A stretch of 64,000 nt of DNA from Casuarina equisetifolia (taxonomy: Eukaryota > Streptophyta > Magnoliopsida > Fagales > Casuarinaceae): assembly GCA_028551475.1 (NCBI GenBank), contig CM052356.1:28857884-28921883 (forward strand), given 5' to 3'. The translations under genes were made by a program, and so were the position numbers. This document shows, in pieces, positions 20,501-34,440 of the stretch (the first letter of the stretch is position 1; every line of letters starts with the position of its first letter). The notes under the pieces are model-generated. The model made no database searches. It saw nothing but the letters and a program-made list of their open reading frames with translations, and had not been told where the DNA came from.

Positions 20501-23500
20501 GCTGCCATTATCCAACTGCTTTTTAGGATGTAGATGTTCATCTTTTTCACTCCTCTCATTGTCTCGAACCTTGCCTCTATGTCTGGATCCCATTTCATCA
20601 CCACGCTCCCTCTTCCTCATGTCTTCAGTTCGAATCCTTCTGCTATAAGGATCATCATCTCTTCGTTGCCAGGGTCCATCAGGATTGTCCCTCTCTTTTC
20701 GCCTGTTAAACCCATCAGTTTTCATATGCAATTGATGACCTGAGCTAGGATCCCAATCTCTATAGGGATATTCTTCTGTTCCTTTAACTGTCATACGATT
20801 TCTTTCAACATCTTGCCGTCCATCACGATTCTTTCTTCGGAGACCCTGTTCATTTTCGTCAAGGCATCTTTTAACAGTTTCCATGCGTGTTGAACGTCCT
20901 TCTTGAATGACTTCCTCCTCAGCCCCATCCCGCCATTTTTGATAGTCCCTGCTGCTACCTGATCTGGCTTTGCTGTTTTCACTACTTCTTGCAGCCTTTG
21001 AGTCCTCCCCCTCATCAAATTCTTGGAGCACAGGTTGCTCCACACGAGAACTCAACTTTTGTCTCTTCAGCACTCCGTCTTTAATGCTGTCATTTTCACC
21101 TATTGCATTTGAAGTAATTTCTTCCTGTTCCATTCCAGGGCTTTCATCAGCCAGTACAAGCTCATCATGCTCCACATCTTTAGGCTCCACACTCAAGTCT
21201 CTGCCATCCCTGACTGTGTCAGGAGATGATCGCAGCAGACTAGGTTTATCATCCAAGCTTTCAACTGATTCTTCCTTCTGATTACCCCGAGACTTCCTAT
21301 CACGTGTACTGTGACTAGGAGCCAAATGAGGAGATTGGTCTATTGCCCTTCCCTTTGTCCTGCATCCAGAAGGACAGATTTACAAAGGTTTTTTAGTTCC
21401 TATGAAATCTTACAGGTTATTACTAATTCAATCTCAGGGTAACAAGCAAACGCTATAGTTCATTACTGATGCCAGCTAAACACAAACAAACTACAATATC
21501 ATTAACCTGTAGATGACAAAATTCCAGAACGCAAAATGCAAAGCTGTCAGCTGAAAAGCCACAAAACGGAAAACAGGGAAATTTCTTCTACTGATCGGAC
21601 AGATAAAGAAGATTAATACTTGGATGAATGATTTCACAATTACCAGCTTCCACCTCTCCAAGATTATCAAATTGTCACAAATTCTCTGCTTTTCTTTCTG
21701 ACGAGATGATTATTGATTTCTCATATATTCTCATGGCTAAATGACAAGCGTGATACTAGGGTTCAGATTATAATACCCTAGATTTTGTATAAATTGGCAA
21801 TCATTGTTTAGCATAAATTTTGCCACGCAAGATCAAACAAAGAATCACAATGCAAAGGGTAGAATGAAGTTTCCAATCCCATCCAAGTAGTTGGTATTAA
21901 GGCTTTCTTTCATCAAGGTGGACTTCTTTCCCTAACTTGGTGAATAGAATAGAACACAAACTATCATGCTTGACAGAATAACAGAACAATTAATACCTAT
22001 CCAAAAGCATTTCATACCTTTCGTCAGAGGAGGTACCAACATTCCCACTAGGATGGGCAGAAGTCTGCTCCTTCAGACCGGGATACTGAGCCGGTGCTGC
22101 TGGAGTGGGGAAGGATGATATTGCATCCCCATCAGGTGAGTTATCATCCACAGAATTATCAAAAGGCATTCTTCTTCTGTCAACCAGATCCCTCTTTCGA
22201 CCATTGTTAGCCCGTGGAAAGCCATCAAAACACTCACTGTCCACTTGCACAGTGTCTTCTTCAGCTACCTCACCTTCCCTAAATTCCTCTTTATGGGAAT
22301 CATTGTCCGGACGCTCTGAAGCACCATTTCCTGTGGAGGAGTCATCATCTAAAGAGTCCTGCAAGACAATCTGTTGACCAAATAATTCCAGTCATCCACA
22401 CAACATATGCAAGCATAAATGAAGCATCTAATTGTACATTTAGATCAGTGCACTTAAGACTTGGTTTTATTAAGTACCTCAATAATTGCATCCGAATCAC
22501 GAATACGAGGAGGTCGGGTGTCAATGGAGGGAAGACGCTCACCATAACCACCTTCCACCTGTATTGGTCTCCCAATTGGCTGGTAGGGAAGTTATTAAAG
22601 GAAAAAAAAAAAAAAAAAACAACCGTTAAGCCTGGAAGCTGACATGGCAAATAATCACAACATGTATAGTACCTACAGTGTTTTTATACAGATTGCTAAT
22701 AGCTACTTGTAAAGAATGTGATAGCTAGAGAAGCAAATAAACAGATGAGCTATATGAAAATCAGGAGTAGAACCTAGTCATAGAATATGATTTTCTATAG
22801 GAATCATCCTGATAAAGATAACGTTAGACAGCTGTACATACTATAGGTGGCCGTGCGCGAGCATGTCCTTTCCCTATATCACTCTGACCAACATCTGCCT
22901 TTCCAAGGTTTGCATTTTCAGCTGTAGCATCATGAACACCAGTGGCAGCTGCCAGTTCTGGGGGTAAGTCCGGATCATATTCCTGGGGCAAATAAAAGCT
23001 ATAAAAACTTTTCCTTGGTACCAGAACCAGGGTAAAGAAATCTAATATTTCTGTTGGAAAAAAAAAAGAAGCTTTCTTTATACACATCAAGACCTCATAC
23101 CTGCTCTGTTCGTCCACTTTCATAAACACGAATTTTGCTCTGCATGGTAGACTCCAGGCGGAGTTGTTCCTGAGAAATCACATAGGCAGAGACTTAGGTT
23201 CTGTTCAAGTGGTCAACAAGATGATTAAAGGTTAAAAGAATTACCAGCTGCTTGCAATAATCTTTCCAGCTATCCTCGTTCAAACCAAAGTTGAAGAAGT
23301 CTGATGTATCAACACCAGGATATTTCCATGGCTTCTCCTCAAAACTATCAATGTCAACATCAAATATGGTCCTGAAAATATTCAACATAGTTACATAAAC
23401 AAATGGAGAGGGAAAAAAATAAAAAATAAAAAACAATTTTGAAAATTAATTTTTTTAACAAAAGACAAGAAGCACTGAAATATAAAGGATATGTGCAGTC

Positions 23501-26500
23501 TCCTACAGCATATAATCTAAAACCTAATTAAACCATTTATTGGTTGTCACTTTGGTGGATCTCAAGAATTTGGAATAGAACAGCACCCCCCACCAAAGGC
23601 ACAAAAGTGTGGAATTATGTTAATCAGCTCGAAGAACATATCTGTCTAAAAGGGCTTCAGACAACAACCAGCACCAACCTGAGGAGTTCTGTAGTGAACT
23701 ACAATAAAAAGTAATTGGGCAACTAAATCTATCCTCTTTAAAGTGAGATGTCATACCAAAGCAGAAGAGCCAACTTGCAACAGGTGAGGGGGAGATAAAA
23801 AATGTAGAAGTAGAAGGTCAGACTGGAGAGGTTGAAAAATCTGAGGATGATCCTAGAACCTTCAATAAAATATTAATGATGCATCTCCATCCAAGGATTT
23901 TGATATGTCTAAATGCAATATAGATAACTGACAATGGCATAGGACTATCATGAAAATAAACAAGCACCACCATATATACAACTAGTTGAAGATTACTTAT
24001 GAGAAGGAAGGGTGAACTCGAGCCCACTGCCAAAACCTCGCCCTGCCGCATTGTTCCCCCAGCTGGGCATTCCAAAACCTGAATGGAAACCTTTTTGCAT
24101 TGTAGAGGCATTTTTTATTCCTGTTGGTCTCCAATCACCTCTACCGCGACCAGCCATAGGACCCATGTTGACAAGTGGACGAACTTGGCCTGGCACTCCT
24201 CCTGGAACAGAGGTAGTTGCCCCAGGCATTGGTGCGGCACCGGGTCTAACATACTGCACATTAACAAAAGTGAATCATTACAATTCATATGAAAGGAAAC
24301 AACAGGCATAAGTTGATAGTTGAAGAAATACCAAAATCATTAAAGAATACATGCAAGTACAGCATTCCAAATAAGTTCACTGATGCATACTTATGATGAA
24401 TTTAAGACACTAACTCACAGAGTCAGAGAAGAGTAAAGAGGGGAAAGATCAATCTTCCAAGGTACAATACGAATCTATATATTTTTCTTCAAAAGGACAG
24501 ATATTCCTAAAACTCAAAAAGCAAAAATTAAGAACTAAAAATGAGAACTAGATATAATTCAATCTCAGAGGCCTATCATAGATAATCTTTTCAAACCAAA
24601 TGCCAAGGGAAAATTATTTCATTTTCCTTATAGCATGAAAGAACCAACAATATTTATTAAGAAACACAAAGCCCCAGATATAGCCACACCATATAGAAAA
24701 CACATGCTGGAGACAGTAGCTGAAGGATATAAAGTAACGCTTGATCACTATAGAAAGAGTTTTGCCACTTGCAGACAAGGAGGTTAGGGCAAAGTGGAAA
24801 TGAACGATATATATGCTATAAGGCAGACAAAGCACCACTACTTTGTTTGGTACAAAAGTAGGAATCTTACCCAAACAAAAATGTCTGGAGCAAAAAGCAG
24901 AAAGAATAGTTCCCAACAAGTTTAAGTCTGATGAAATCAGACCTTAAAAGGACCTTTTTAAGAACATTTGACCAGTTAACAGACCAATATTTTGGACTTA
25001 TAACACCAGAAAACTGCTCTGGCAGGATATACATCCTTATAAGTGAAGCATCATAACAAAATAAGATAACAGCAAAAGGAATTTGTCCTATTTTCTTTTC
25101 TTTTTTTGAGGTGGCGGACTTGTAGTGTGTACCATTGTATAAGATTGGTTTTTCAATTCATTTGCCCAGCAAGCAACACAATTTTTCTACCACAAGATGT
25201 CGTAGCACAACTTACAGTTCCAGTGGTTTGCTTTTTTGTTTGCAAATGAACCATCTAGATAAGTTCTTACTCAGAGTAAATAATGAGGGAAGTCAATAAA
25301 CAGATCTGATAAATTATTGACCCTTCTCAACTACCCCAACCGTGCAACCCAATGTGGAGTATTGACGCAATAGATCAATGACGGCATGTCACCTATTATG
25401 CGCCAAGTGGCATAAAGTTATCATACAGGTTCTACACCATTTATCCCGATTCCATCCTTCTTCATCCAGGAAGAGAAGCAGTATCATCAGAAGTACAAGC
25501 TGATGCTCACAACAATGACAATGACGGTGAAGAAATAGATGAACCAACAATTTGCAAACTTTGTGTTAAACATTCATTAGGCTTAACCTCAAAGCCACTG
25601 CAGATTCGTTGCAATTGCTTATTTCTGTAGCAATACCATGAAGATTCGCCAGAATTTGTTTGCCATCAGAACATAGATGGTTAAAGATTACTCACAAGAA
25701 ATTTAGAAAGAGGTTCAATCCTGAGCCTAAGAGCTGAAATGGACGGCAAGAAGAGCATCATCCACACTGCGCAGAAATCTTCCACAGTAACTAAACATTT
25801 GGCTAGAACAGGGACCCATCATTTGTTATTGCGGGGAAGGGAAACCAATTGAAATTCTTCCTTAACATGCATATCCCGACAATGCATCATTACCAAAAAC
25901 TTTACCTAAAATCTTAAGCATACACTAAGAATCCTCAAACACTGACTGGACCAACCAATTTTCATTTCATTAATCCAAGTGAGGGAAAAAGATACAATTT
26001 TTAGTGCTCATTCACTCTTCACTATTTTCTCAAACACCAACATACATGAAACTTACCTCTATTGCAAATTCAAAGCATCAACTTTTCCCAACAATTCAGG
26101 CTATACAGTATTTACAAGCCACAACCACACTCCAAATCCTCATCAAAATTAGGGGAAAACAAAAGTCAGCCCCATGTACACAGAACCGCCTATTTTCAAG
26201 CAACAGCAGCAATAGCACACTGACCTTAAACTGAGAATGAAATGGATGATATCCATGATTGCTATACCCAATTTTCGGTGCCACCACACCCGCGACCCCT
26301 CCACCACCAGCGCCAACCTTCCCTGCCTCGCCCGACTCCTTCCTCTCACCATCCGGTCCGACCGCCTGCCCTGCCGCATCCTCGGTCCACTCCTGCGTCT
26401 CCATCTCCTGATTCAACTCCCCACCGGCCACAATAATCAGCCGATCCCCATCTTCGTCGTCATCGTCGTCCTCTTGGCCAGCAATTGCACCTCTTTCCAT

Positions 26501-27064
26501 CGCCGCAGGTCCGTGGTTGCTTTCATTCAAAACAATCCGTAAATCGTCATCACTATCACTGTCCCAATCGTTCTCGCCACCACCATCTTCTCTTCCAGGA
26601 GCTTCTGGATTCGCTGTCGTTACTCCGGAGAGTCCAGGAATGATCGGGTCGGAGCCGGCATCGAAAATTCCGTTATTACTCTCTTCGATATCAAATTTCC
26701 CATCCTGAGGAGTAGCGATTTTAGGGAATTCCACACGTCCCCGGTCCAAAACCCTAGACTGAGCAGCTAAATCCTCAACTCCCTGGTCACCAGCTACCGA
26801 ATTAGGAGCCGAATCAGGCTCGGAGGAGGCAGGCGCTAGGGTTTGATCGGAGGGACGATTAATAGCATTGGAATGGGAGCGAGAAGCTCCGAAGAGAATC
26901 TCGTCGTCTTCGGTCTTGAGGTTGAGATCGATCGGGCGATGGAGAGGCGGCGGCGCTGGGGACACCCCGTGTGGCTGCGGAGCAGCTGATGACGACGATG
27001 ACGTGGAAGTGAAAGGTCGGAGCACATCAGTGTAAAGATCTCCGAACTCGTCATCATCTTCCAT
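17581..27064 (-). CDS. FIPS5: FIP1[V], scaffold subunit of the pre-mRNA polyadenylation (CPSF) complex
   Basis: Nuclear 3'-end processing factor that bridges poly(A) polymerase and CPSF/CstF subunits. Nine exons: 27064-26225, 24253-23997, 23371-23245, 23169-23101, 22982-22842, 22579-22478, 22370-21997, 21359-19637 and 18147-17581 (4,200 bases, 1,399 residues). The N-terminus ([18 protein letters not shown]) is acidic and low in complexity. Exon 2 is Gly/Pro/Met-rich. The Fip1 core motif is in exon 3 (residues about 367-408, with [19 protein letters not shown]). Exons 4-7 include the [20 protein letters not shown] block typical of plant FIP1[V]. The huge exon 8 is an RE/RD/RS-rich tail with a 27-base tandem repeat. 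The last exon ends [14 protein letters not shown]. The long first intron (about 2 kb) and the last intron (about 1.5 kb, containing a 211-base duplication) show nothing else coding. Orthology to Arabidopsis At5g58040 is supported by sequence and neighbours. Confidence 0.95.
18161..18582 (+). repeat. 211-base tandem duplication in the last FIP1[V] intron
   Basis: Two consecutive, highly similar units start with CAAGAATAAATAT at 18161 and 18372. Both carry CTACCTAAAGGGTTTCAGC, GCAGCCATGCAGGGAG and CCCTAGGAAGTAAAATCAAG. They differ by scattered substitutions and small indels. Confidence 0.9.
20223..20303 (-). repeat. 27-base coding tandem repeat, three units, inside FIP1[V]
   Basis: Units begin at 20223, 20250 and 20277 and encode three in-frame copies of RKRDEVLDP in the charged tail. 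Only one or two bases differ between units, so the expansion is recent or kept homogeneous. Confidence 0.95.
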
Positions 27065-28310
27065 GAGAGCGAAAGAGCCCCGTCTGTGTATATCTCACAG
27101 ACAAAGAGAAAGAGAGAGAGTACGGTTGGCTTTGAAAGGGTTTTGAGGTTCGCGAGGGCTGTGTGGCTTTTTATGTCCGCATTCCTGTGTTTCCGTTTGC
27201 AGAGTTAAGCTCTCAGCTTTGTTGCCCTTCCGGCTTTGGGAAGAAAAACAATTTAATCCCACGCAGCAGCTTTAAAATTCAGATATTTTCTCCTACACAC
27301 ACCCTTCTCTCACTTAGTATTATTGGGCTCAAAAGATTGAGATTATACAAGATATAACATACTCAACCTAAATTTTAATTTTAATATTGTATTAGAAAAT
27401 TCATGAACTTGTTATTTTTGATATTTTTGAGTTTTTTAATAATTTATTTTATATGGTATTAACTTGCATTTATAAGGTTCTTCATTTTTTTATTAGGATG
27501 CTAGCACTATGATGCATTTGTGTCACTCTTTTCTTTTTATACAATACAACATATGTAAAGTGGGGATCTTACCTTTTTCTTTAAAAACAAATGATGTTAG
27601 ATATAAGTGAATTAACTAATTTTTATTATTTTATATGTTAAGATTTAGATAATAAATCTCATATTACTAATAAAATTATATGAATTTTCTTAAAGATAAT
27701 AATAGTTGGATATATTTTATTTAGTTATTGGGTATGTTTTCTTATTTACCTAGTTATTTAGTGAACATATCTTGTCTAGTAATTAGGAGGCCAAGTTTTA
27801 GTTACTATAATACAAGATATTCCTATCATTGTTCTCATAAGTAGACCCTTTTAACATATTGTGAATCTTTCTTTAACAAATTATAACTTGTTTGTATTTA
27901 TATATAGATTACTCTATTGATTATTTTGTAAGCCAATAATCAAAAAAGCTCAATTTACACCAATGTTTGCATATTCGATAGTTTTTCTATTATTTATTAA
28001 GTAAATTTTTAGGTAAAATAATATATTTTTTAACATGATATCAGAGTCTCTTATAAGTTCTCATTAATTTGAGTCATGTATTAACAAATAATGTTAATTT
28101 TATTTAATATCCCTTATTTATCTATCAATTAATCGCTAGAAAATGAGAAATAAATCAATATTTCGTCTTCAAATGTCTCCACGGTAGAATAAGAAATTGA
28201 ATTCGGGCTCTTCCTCATTCGGTCGTGTCTTTTGGTTTCCACGGGCACGGGCTTGCATAATTGAATCGGAGAAACTACACTATCTAACGCACGCACAGAG
28301 GAAGACGACG
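27065..28310. promoter_or_regulatory. Divergent intergenic region between FIP1[V] and TRAPPC5
   Basis: The start codons of the two genes face away from each other across 1.25 kb. The FIP1[V] leader carries a short GA-rich run (about 27104-27119). The centre is very AT-rich and holds an LTR-like segment, listed separately. The TRAPPC5 leader lies just before 28311. Confidence 0.6.
27595..28048 (+). mobile_element. Copia-like LTR remnant with primer binding site
   Basis: A 441-base AT-rich segment begins TGTTAGATATAAGTG (27595) and ends TTTTTTAACA (28035). It is followed at once by TGATATCAGAGTC (28036-28048), which matches the initiator tRNA-Met primer site TGGTATCAGAGCC at 11 of 13 positions. 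The retroelement body is missing: unique promoter DNA resumes within about 150 bases. I read it as a truncated or recombined insertion. Confidence 0.6.
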
Positions 28311-31300
28311 ATGATCGGGGTTGGGAAGATCAAGCAGTACTCCAACGTACTCGACAAGCCTCTTAGCAAGGGCAAGCAAGAGGTCCGTCTCTCTCCTTCT
28401 CTATATCAGACTTTGTTATGTAAATTAGTAAACGAATTGATTCCAGATGAAGCCGAATAGAGATGTTAAGCTAAATGTAGAAACATTGCTTTCGATTCCT
28501 CCCAGATCTCGCTGAGAGTGTGTGAAAAAGATCGAGGCTTTTGTGCGTTTGGTTCCAAACGACACGGAATAGAGACAGGGAGCGAGATTTGAGATTCTGT
28601 ATTCGTTTCTGTTGATATCTTAGCTCATGAATTGAGGTTTTGTTTGCAGGTCAGTTTAAGTGCCTTTGCGTTCTTGTTCTCGGAGCTTGTGCAGTACAAT
28701 CAGACGCAGGTGGACAATATTGCCGAGCTTGAAAGAAGGTGAATTGATAAATACCCTGTTAGCTATTGTAGACGGACTGTGGGCTATGGTAGTGCATTGC
28801 GACATAACATGTTTTTGATTGCTAGAGAATGGATCGTGGGAGTGAATGGCAAGATATGTTTTTTGATTGCTGTGGTCTATTGCCAATAACAAAGTATCCC
28901 TGATTCGACTAGGTTGAATGGTTTTACTTGGTTGTCGTTGAAAGTGCTTTTAGTTTTCTCGTGTTTTAGGTGATAAAAAATGGATATTTGCTTTTGATCT
29001 AGTTCTCTGGGCCAAGCAAAACTATAGATTGATGGAAGTTGGAGGTTGTGTTTTAATGTAAGGAGAAGAAACACAAAAAACTTATGGGAACCTGCATGGT
29101 TGGAAGTCTTCAGATGAGACACGGGTTGCATAGACATTTCTTGAAATTTTGCCTTGTACAAGTGTTTGACAAAATTTGTGACATGGCACAGGCTAGAGGA
29201 TGCAGGCTATGCTGTTGGGGCTCGAGTTTTGGAACTTCTTTGCCATAGGGATAAGGTATCTAGAGTCTTTGAAGTTCTGCTTTGGATTCATGTCTCCTTT
29301 AAAGTAGTTTTACTGGGATATTCTGGTGATTTTGCTGTCTGGGCTGGTAATATGTTCTGTTTTCACAATGCATTTGACGCATGAAATTGGTATAAATGTG
29401 ATCTTTCATGAGGTTAGCATGAACAAAATAGTGATTTTTTATTTATTTTTAATGACACAGGGAAACAGAAGGGAAACACGATTATTGGGCATTCTCTCCT
29501 TTGTACACAGTACCGTTTGGAAGGTGTTATTTGGAAAGGTGAATGCTGGTACTTTATTTTTGGTTTTATCATTTTTTACGAGTGGTTCAATGGCTTTTCA
29601 AGGACAAGATTATTGCATTTCGTTTGTCAGAATGCTATACTTGGTTCTGCTTCTGAATGACCTGAATGTTCTGAATGTTCTGCTACAGGCATGTAGTAGG
29701 ATAGGTGGAGGTTGAAACAATTATTAGGACTGTTTTGAACAATTGAAGTATACTTGCTGGTAGCAAACTGATCAATTTGCTGTTTGCTTAGTTTTAATTT
29801 CTGGATACTTTTTTGATGTAATTGTTTTGAGGAGGGTTGCTCTTGACTTCTTGTTCTCATTTTCTTGGTGGAATCTGCTGGAATGTTTTGGTAATACGAG
29901 GCAGAGAGAGTTCATTCGTGTTAATTTAGAGTCCAGTTGGTAGTTAGGATACAACTGGACTCTGGAAGAGTTGAATCTGCTAACCCATGTGGCTCTAATT
30001 GTTGGACAACACATACAAAACTTGTCAGTTGAGTTGGATTCAGGTTTTGATCACTCCAGCCATGAAAAAGCACAAAAATAAAGGAGTTGTAATTGCAAAA
30101 TGACCACTCAACTTTCTAAAATCCATCATTTAACTGTAATGGTTTTTGAAGTAACTGCAAGTGATGCTTCGGCTATGTAACAATTGCTATTATATGTGGT
30201 TCTTATCGGCTCTCAGTAAAATGATATATTGCTGTTTATTATTGCTACCATCATTATTTCTGCCTCTTGTTCAATTTTGCAACAAGTGGTGTGAAGATCT
30301 GTTGCATTTGATTTCTTTAACAATTAGTTTCAAGATCGTGGAACATAAAATTGTGAAGCTCAATCATGCAATTTTTGTGTCAGTTATCTCTGGACTGCAA
30401 ACTTTGAAATATTTCGTTTAAGCAATAATTTTACCGAGTCTTCTATCATTCTAGGTGGCTGACTCACTTGAAAAGGGCACTGAACATGAAGATGAATACA
30501 TGATAAGCGAGAAGGAGCTCCTTGTGAACAGGTATAAAATTTCCTGACTACGATGGATTTATATAGCTGGTATTACAAGTAGCTGGATGTTTGAGTTTAC
30601 AATGCTTTCCAGCTAATTGCACCAATTTGTGTGTGTAGATTTATTTCCATTCCAAAAGACATGGGTACCTTTAATTGTGGGGCTTTCGTTGCTGGAATAG
30701 TAAGGGTAAGTGGTTTATTGCCTTCCATCTCTATTAGTGAATAGTCTAGTTGTTGGAGGCTCTGATGGGATTTCCATTGTCTTTAAAGGGTGTTCTGGAC
30801 AGTGCTGGTTTTCCTGCTGTTGTAACGGCTCATTTTGTGCCAATGGAAGGTCAACAAAGACCTCGGACAACCATTTTGATAAAATTTGCTGAAGAGGTAA
30901 AGAAAAACATTTTCTCTTTCAGGAATGTTATTTGTAGTTAACTCAAATGGTAGAAAAGTTGGCTGAGGCTCTGCCTTAGGACCCAGAAGTGTCAATTTGT
31001 TATTCTGATGATGTATGTGGCCATTGATGGATTGTTGCCAACATGTGCTGCAGCTCAAGAGTGCTTTGCAATTGCATGCAGATACGAAGAAAGTAGAATG
31101 TCAAAATTCCTTGCTTCTTTCTCGACTTGATTACTATTAAAACATTATATTTCCATAGAGCTTTCCTTACTGTACAACATTTGCTTCTAGTGGCCTTACG
31201 GTGATTTGGTAAGTGCTACCCTTAGTACACAAGAGATCAGAGTTCCTACAACCATATACCATTCTGCGAATATATCCAGGACCTCTCCAGAAAGCTTTTC

Positions 31301-31771
31301 TTTTGTTTTGTAGCTCATTCGTACTCCATGTATCGAGTTGCAGATCTAGTGAGTTCTGTCTGCATAACTCTATATCCACCATGTTATTTATCACACCACT
31401 TAATTATCTCTACCTTTTTTTTTTTTTTCCTGGATGATATTTCTAGAGGGACTCTTGAAGTGCTAACTGCTTTTGGAGCTCATGTTAAACTTCTCTTCTC
31501 CAAGCAGTTCATCCCAAATTATTTGTGGTACAGGACCTTTAATTATATCACTTTATAAGGTTAACCCTTCAAGTAAGCACATATTATACTAACAGAACTG
31601 AACACAGATGTTCTCTAGCAAACGCAGATATAGATACCCATTATATTCTGACGTAACTTAATTCATTATAGTGCATTCTCCCAGCATGTTTATTTTCTCA
31701 CAAGTGAGCATCTACCAAAATTGCTTTTGGCCTTTTTGTAGGTCCTACAAAGAGAAGCGAGGTTGGGTTAG
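28311..31771 (+). CDS. TRAPPC5: TRAPP complex subunit TRAPPC5 (Trs31/Bet3-family)
   Basis: Core subunit of the TRAPP tethering/GEF complex for ER-Golgi and Golgi traffic. Eight exons: 28311-28382, 28650-28738, 29192-29255, 29461-29538, 30455-30531, 30639-30705, 30789-30896 and 31742-31771 (585 bases, 194 residues, normal for the family). The ATG at 28311 gives MIGVGKIKQYSNVLDKPLSK. Later exons give VSLSAFAFLFSELVQYNQ, RLEDAGYAVGARVLELLCHR, RETRLLGILSFVHSTVWK, FISIPKDMGTFNCGAFVAGI and GFPAVVTAHFVPMEGQQRP, the Bet3/Trs31 pattern. The last exon encodes only nine residues (VLQREARLG) before the stop. All junctions are GT-AG and in phase. It reads away from FIP1[V] across a shared 1.25 kb spacer, as its Arabidopsis counterpart lies next to FIP1[V]. 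Confidence 0.96.
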
Positions 31772-33460
31772 TGTTTGTGCCGAGATTTGTTCCATGAAAT
31801 GTTGCTTAGCAAGCACGTGATGAATGGAAGTTAGTGCTCCGGAAAGATAAGGGGATGGATGGTGAAATGTTTGCTGGTTTGTCAAGTAAAGAGAATTTCA
31901 CCTGCTTAAACTCTCACTTGGGCCAAATTGAACTTCTATCATTATTTCTGTTGCTGTATACTCTACTTCATGTCACAATAACTATGCGGATGTATAATTT
32001 TCAATCATTATTGTCAATTAACTTAGAACAGTAACAAAAAGGTGAACATATCATGTTAATTTCAAAGTTCATACGAACTAAGAGGAGTGAAATTGTCTCA
32101 CGAATTTGTAGCTTAGGGAGAATATCTGAACTCTTGTATCCCTCGTGGCACAGCTTTCTTTGTTATTGAAGCGTGGATCTTGTTCTAGTTTACAGTAGGG
32201 ACGTCCTCTCATGATAATTGAATTCATTGACAAGCTTCCAAAAGCAAGTCTTACCGTGCTCAGCGGAATTTTCAAGTATGCATTTGGTGTGGAGAAAAGA
32301 ACATCCCCTCGGTTTTCCTCTCATTTTCTACCAAAGCCATGCATGATAAAGGAAGTTCAATCCACAAAAACAACGACCCCAAAGAAGAATTGTTGTAACT
32401 TTCTGTTCGTTCCACCCCAATTCTCTTCAGAGCTAGCAGCCAGAAAGCAGGGTTTAAGTGCACAGGCAGTAGTAACCTGAAGACAGTCTTGCAATTTTCT
32501 GTTCAAATAGATAATCTATGTCCAGATGATGCATAGAACTGTAAACAAATCACAGGCAATAATGTTTTCATGCTCCTCTGCGCCTCATCCAGTGTGTAAA
32601 AAGAAAGTCTCAAACGATTTTACCAACTACCTAGCAACTCACACCTGTGTTATTTTGGCCGCGACCAACATTTCTGCTTACTGCTACTGTAAATTAACAA
32701 TGTCCGCAGGCTGCCAATCTAGGGCAGTCTGTGTATAAAACACTATAATCCTGACTTCCCTGGAAAGTTGCAAAAAGACAAGAAGATAAAGGGACCAAAT
32801 AAGGAAGCATTGTAATAGACATCAAGCAGCTCGCACAAGAAGATTTGCAAGGATTCAAGTTAGGTATATCCAGAACTAAAACATTTGGAAAGGAAACATG
32901 TAATGGACAACACATACCTGTAAGGATTATACTGAAAATATTCAATGTATTTCTGAAGAATTGGTCCCTAAAAACTCTATCAACTTCTAGATATTCAACA
33001 ATCACAACAGTATATAGATAAGAAATTAGTAGAAGTCACATTCCATACATTCTTCCATCCACTTTAGGAACCACTGTTAAAGATAATAAACTTGCACTAT
33101 GCCACTAACCTAATAGTCACTGAGAGTTTGGAAAACCACATGCTAAAGTTTATTCTTTCTTAAAGTAACCTCAAAGAGATTCTAGCATCTTTTGTTACTT
33201 TTCCTTGTGTGTTTGGTGAGACAGGCTGACAAGAAAGCAACAAAGGGACACATGTATGATGTTGCTGGTTTCCAAGATATGCAAGCATTTGGAGATTGAA
33301 TTGTCTTTGGTCATGAAAAATGACACACTTCCACTATACAAACTGTTCCGAGATGTACAACAACTACAGGGAAAAACATCTGCGAGAGACACAGTCCACT
33401 AAATAGGCACAAACATGTACCTCACCAAATAGATCTCAATTTTTGTTACAGTTTCTGCTT
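31772..33460. other. Convergent intergenic region between TRAPPC5 and CAF1
   Basis: Holds the 3' untranslated regions of two genes facing each other. No coding potential, repeat or RNA gene was recognised. The short open frames at 32078-32275, 32211-32480 and 32694-33005 lack family features. Confidence 0.6.
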
Positions 33461-34285
33461 TCAATGAGCACTTTGTGCATTGTCAAAACCAAGACCATAC
33501 AAAACACCGGCATATTTCTCAGGTAAGCCATGGAAGTAACTCTCTTTCATCTTCATGAATGCACAGCAAGTAAGCAAACTATCGGAACCGGCTTGGTGAC
33601 AGCTACCAACTCTCTTGACCTCCAAGATCTCTGCCAGCTTATTCAACCCACCGTGAAGGCTGTTGCAGAACCTCATCAGATGCTTGATGTCATAAAGCTT
33701 GGGGAAATAAACCTTGATCGAATTAAAGAACTCCGCTTGCGTATCAGGAAGATTTTTGCCGCTAAGCAACTTGAGCATGTACCCGAAATCATACCCACTA
33801 TGGAAAGTAAGCCAGTGGACATCATCATTCATCACAATCCCGGACGATATCAGCAACTCACCAAACCGACTAGCGTCAACACCCTTCTCATTGTTCTTCT
33901 CAAAATTAATGCCGCATTGGGATAACAACTCAATGGAGTCATTGGCATACACATCCTCGTTGGGATTAAACTCACGAAAATTGAATTGCCATACACAGAA
34001 CTTATCAGTCCCACAAGTGGGAAGGTTCCCGTTCTCATCAGAAAAAGTAAGACCCAACTGAATTAACTTCAAGAGGTCCACATTGGCCTTAAGGTTCACG
34101 TAATTATAGTCAAAGTTGCTCTTGAAATTCCCTACAGGGCGAAGAACGATTCCGGGAAACTCAGTATCCATTGCAATGTAAGGATAATCGTCTACAATAT
34201 TCCGAAGGAGAGCAAATTCATCTTCAAGATTGTCGTTCCAAACTTCCCGGATTTGAATGGAGTGGCTTTCCGGCAAATTCGACAT
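33461..34285 (-). CDS. CAF1: CCR4-associated factor 1, DEDD-type mRNA deadenylase
   Basis: Catalytic deadenylase of the CCR4-NOT complex, shortening mRNA poly(A) tails. Intronless coding region of 274 residues, the usual plant CAF1 length. The start is the ATG at 34285 ([16 protein letters not shown]). The DEDD catalytic acids are visible: Asp40 and Glu42 in AMDTEFPG, Asp166 in [10 protein letters not shown], and Asp235 in [10 protein letters not shown], with His230 nearby. Most similar by eye to the CAF1-6/7/11 type rather than the short stress-induced CAF1a/b type. A TCTGCAG acceptor-like site about 50 bases upstream suggests a leader intron, within which or near which the 60-base tandem repeat (34445-34570) would fall. 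Confidence 0.96.
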   Translation of the reverse strand: MSNLPESHSIQIREVWNDNLEDEFALLRNIVDDYPYIAMDTEFPGIVLRPVGNFKSNFDYNYVNLKANVDLLKLIQLGLTFSDENGNLPTCGTDKFCVWQFNFREFNPNEDVYANDSIELLSQCGINFEKNNEKGVDASRFGELLISSGIVMNDDVHWLTFHSGYDFGYMLKLLSGKNLPDTQAEFFNSIKVYFPKLYDIKHLMRFCNSLHGGLNKLAEILEVKRVGSCHQAGSDSLLTCCAFMKMKESYFHGLPEKYAGVLYGLGFDNAQSAH

Positions 34286-34440
34286 TTTCTCTCCCGCGAA
34301 CAACAATATTGGGAATAAATAAAACAGAAAACCCCAAACCTGCAGATATAGCCCAAGAAAACAAAGCACATATCAAAATTAAGAAACTCTATATCTTAGG
34401 ACCTCAACAAAGGCCTGAAATTCCAAGCAGTCCAAGCATT

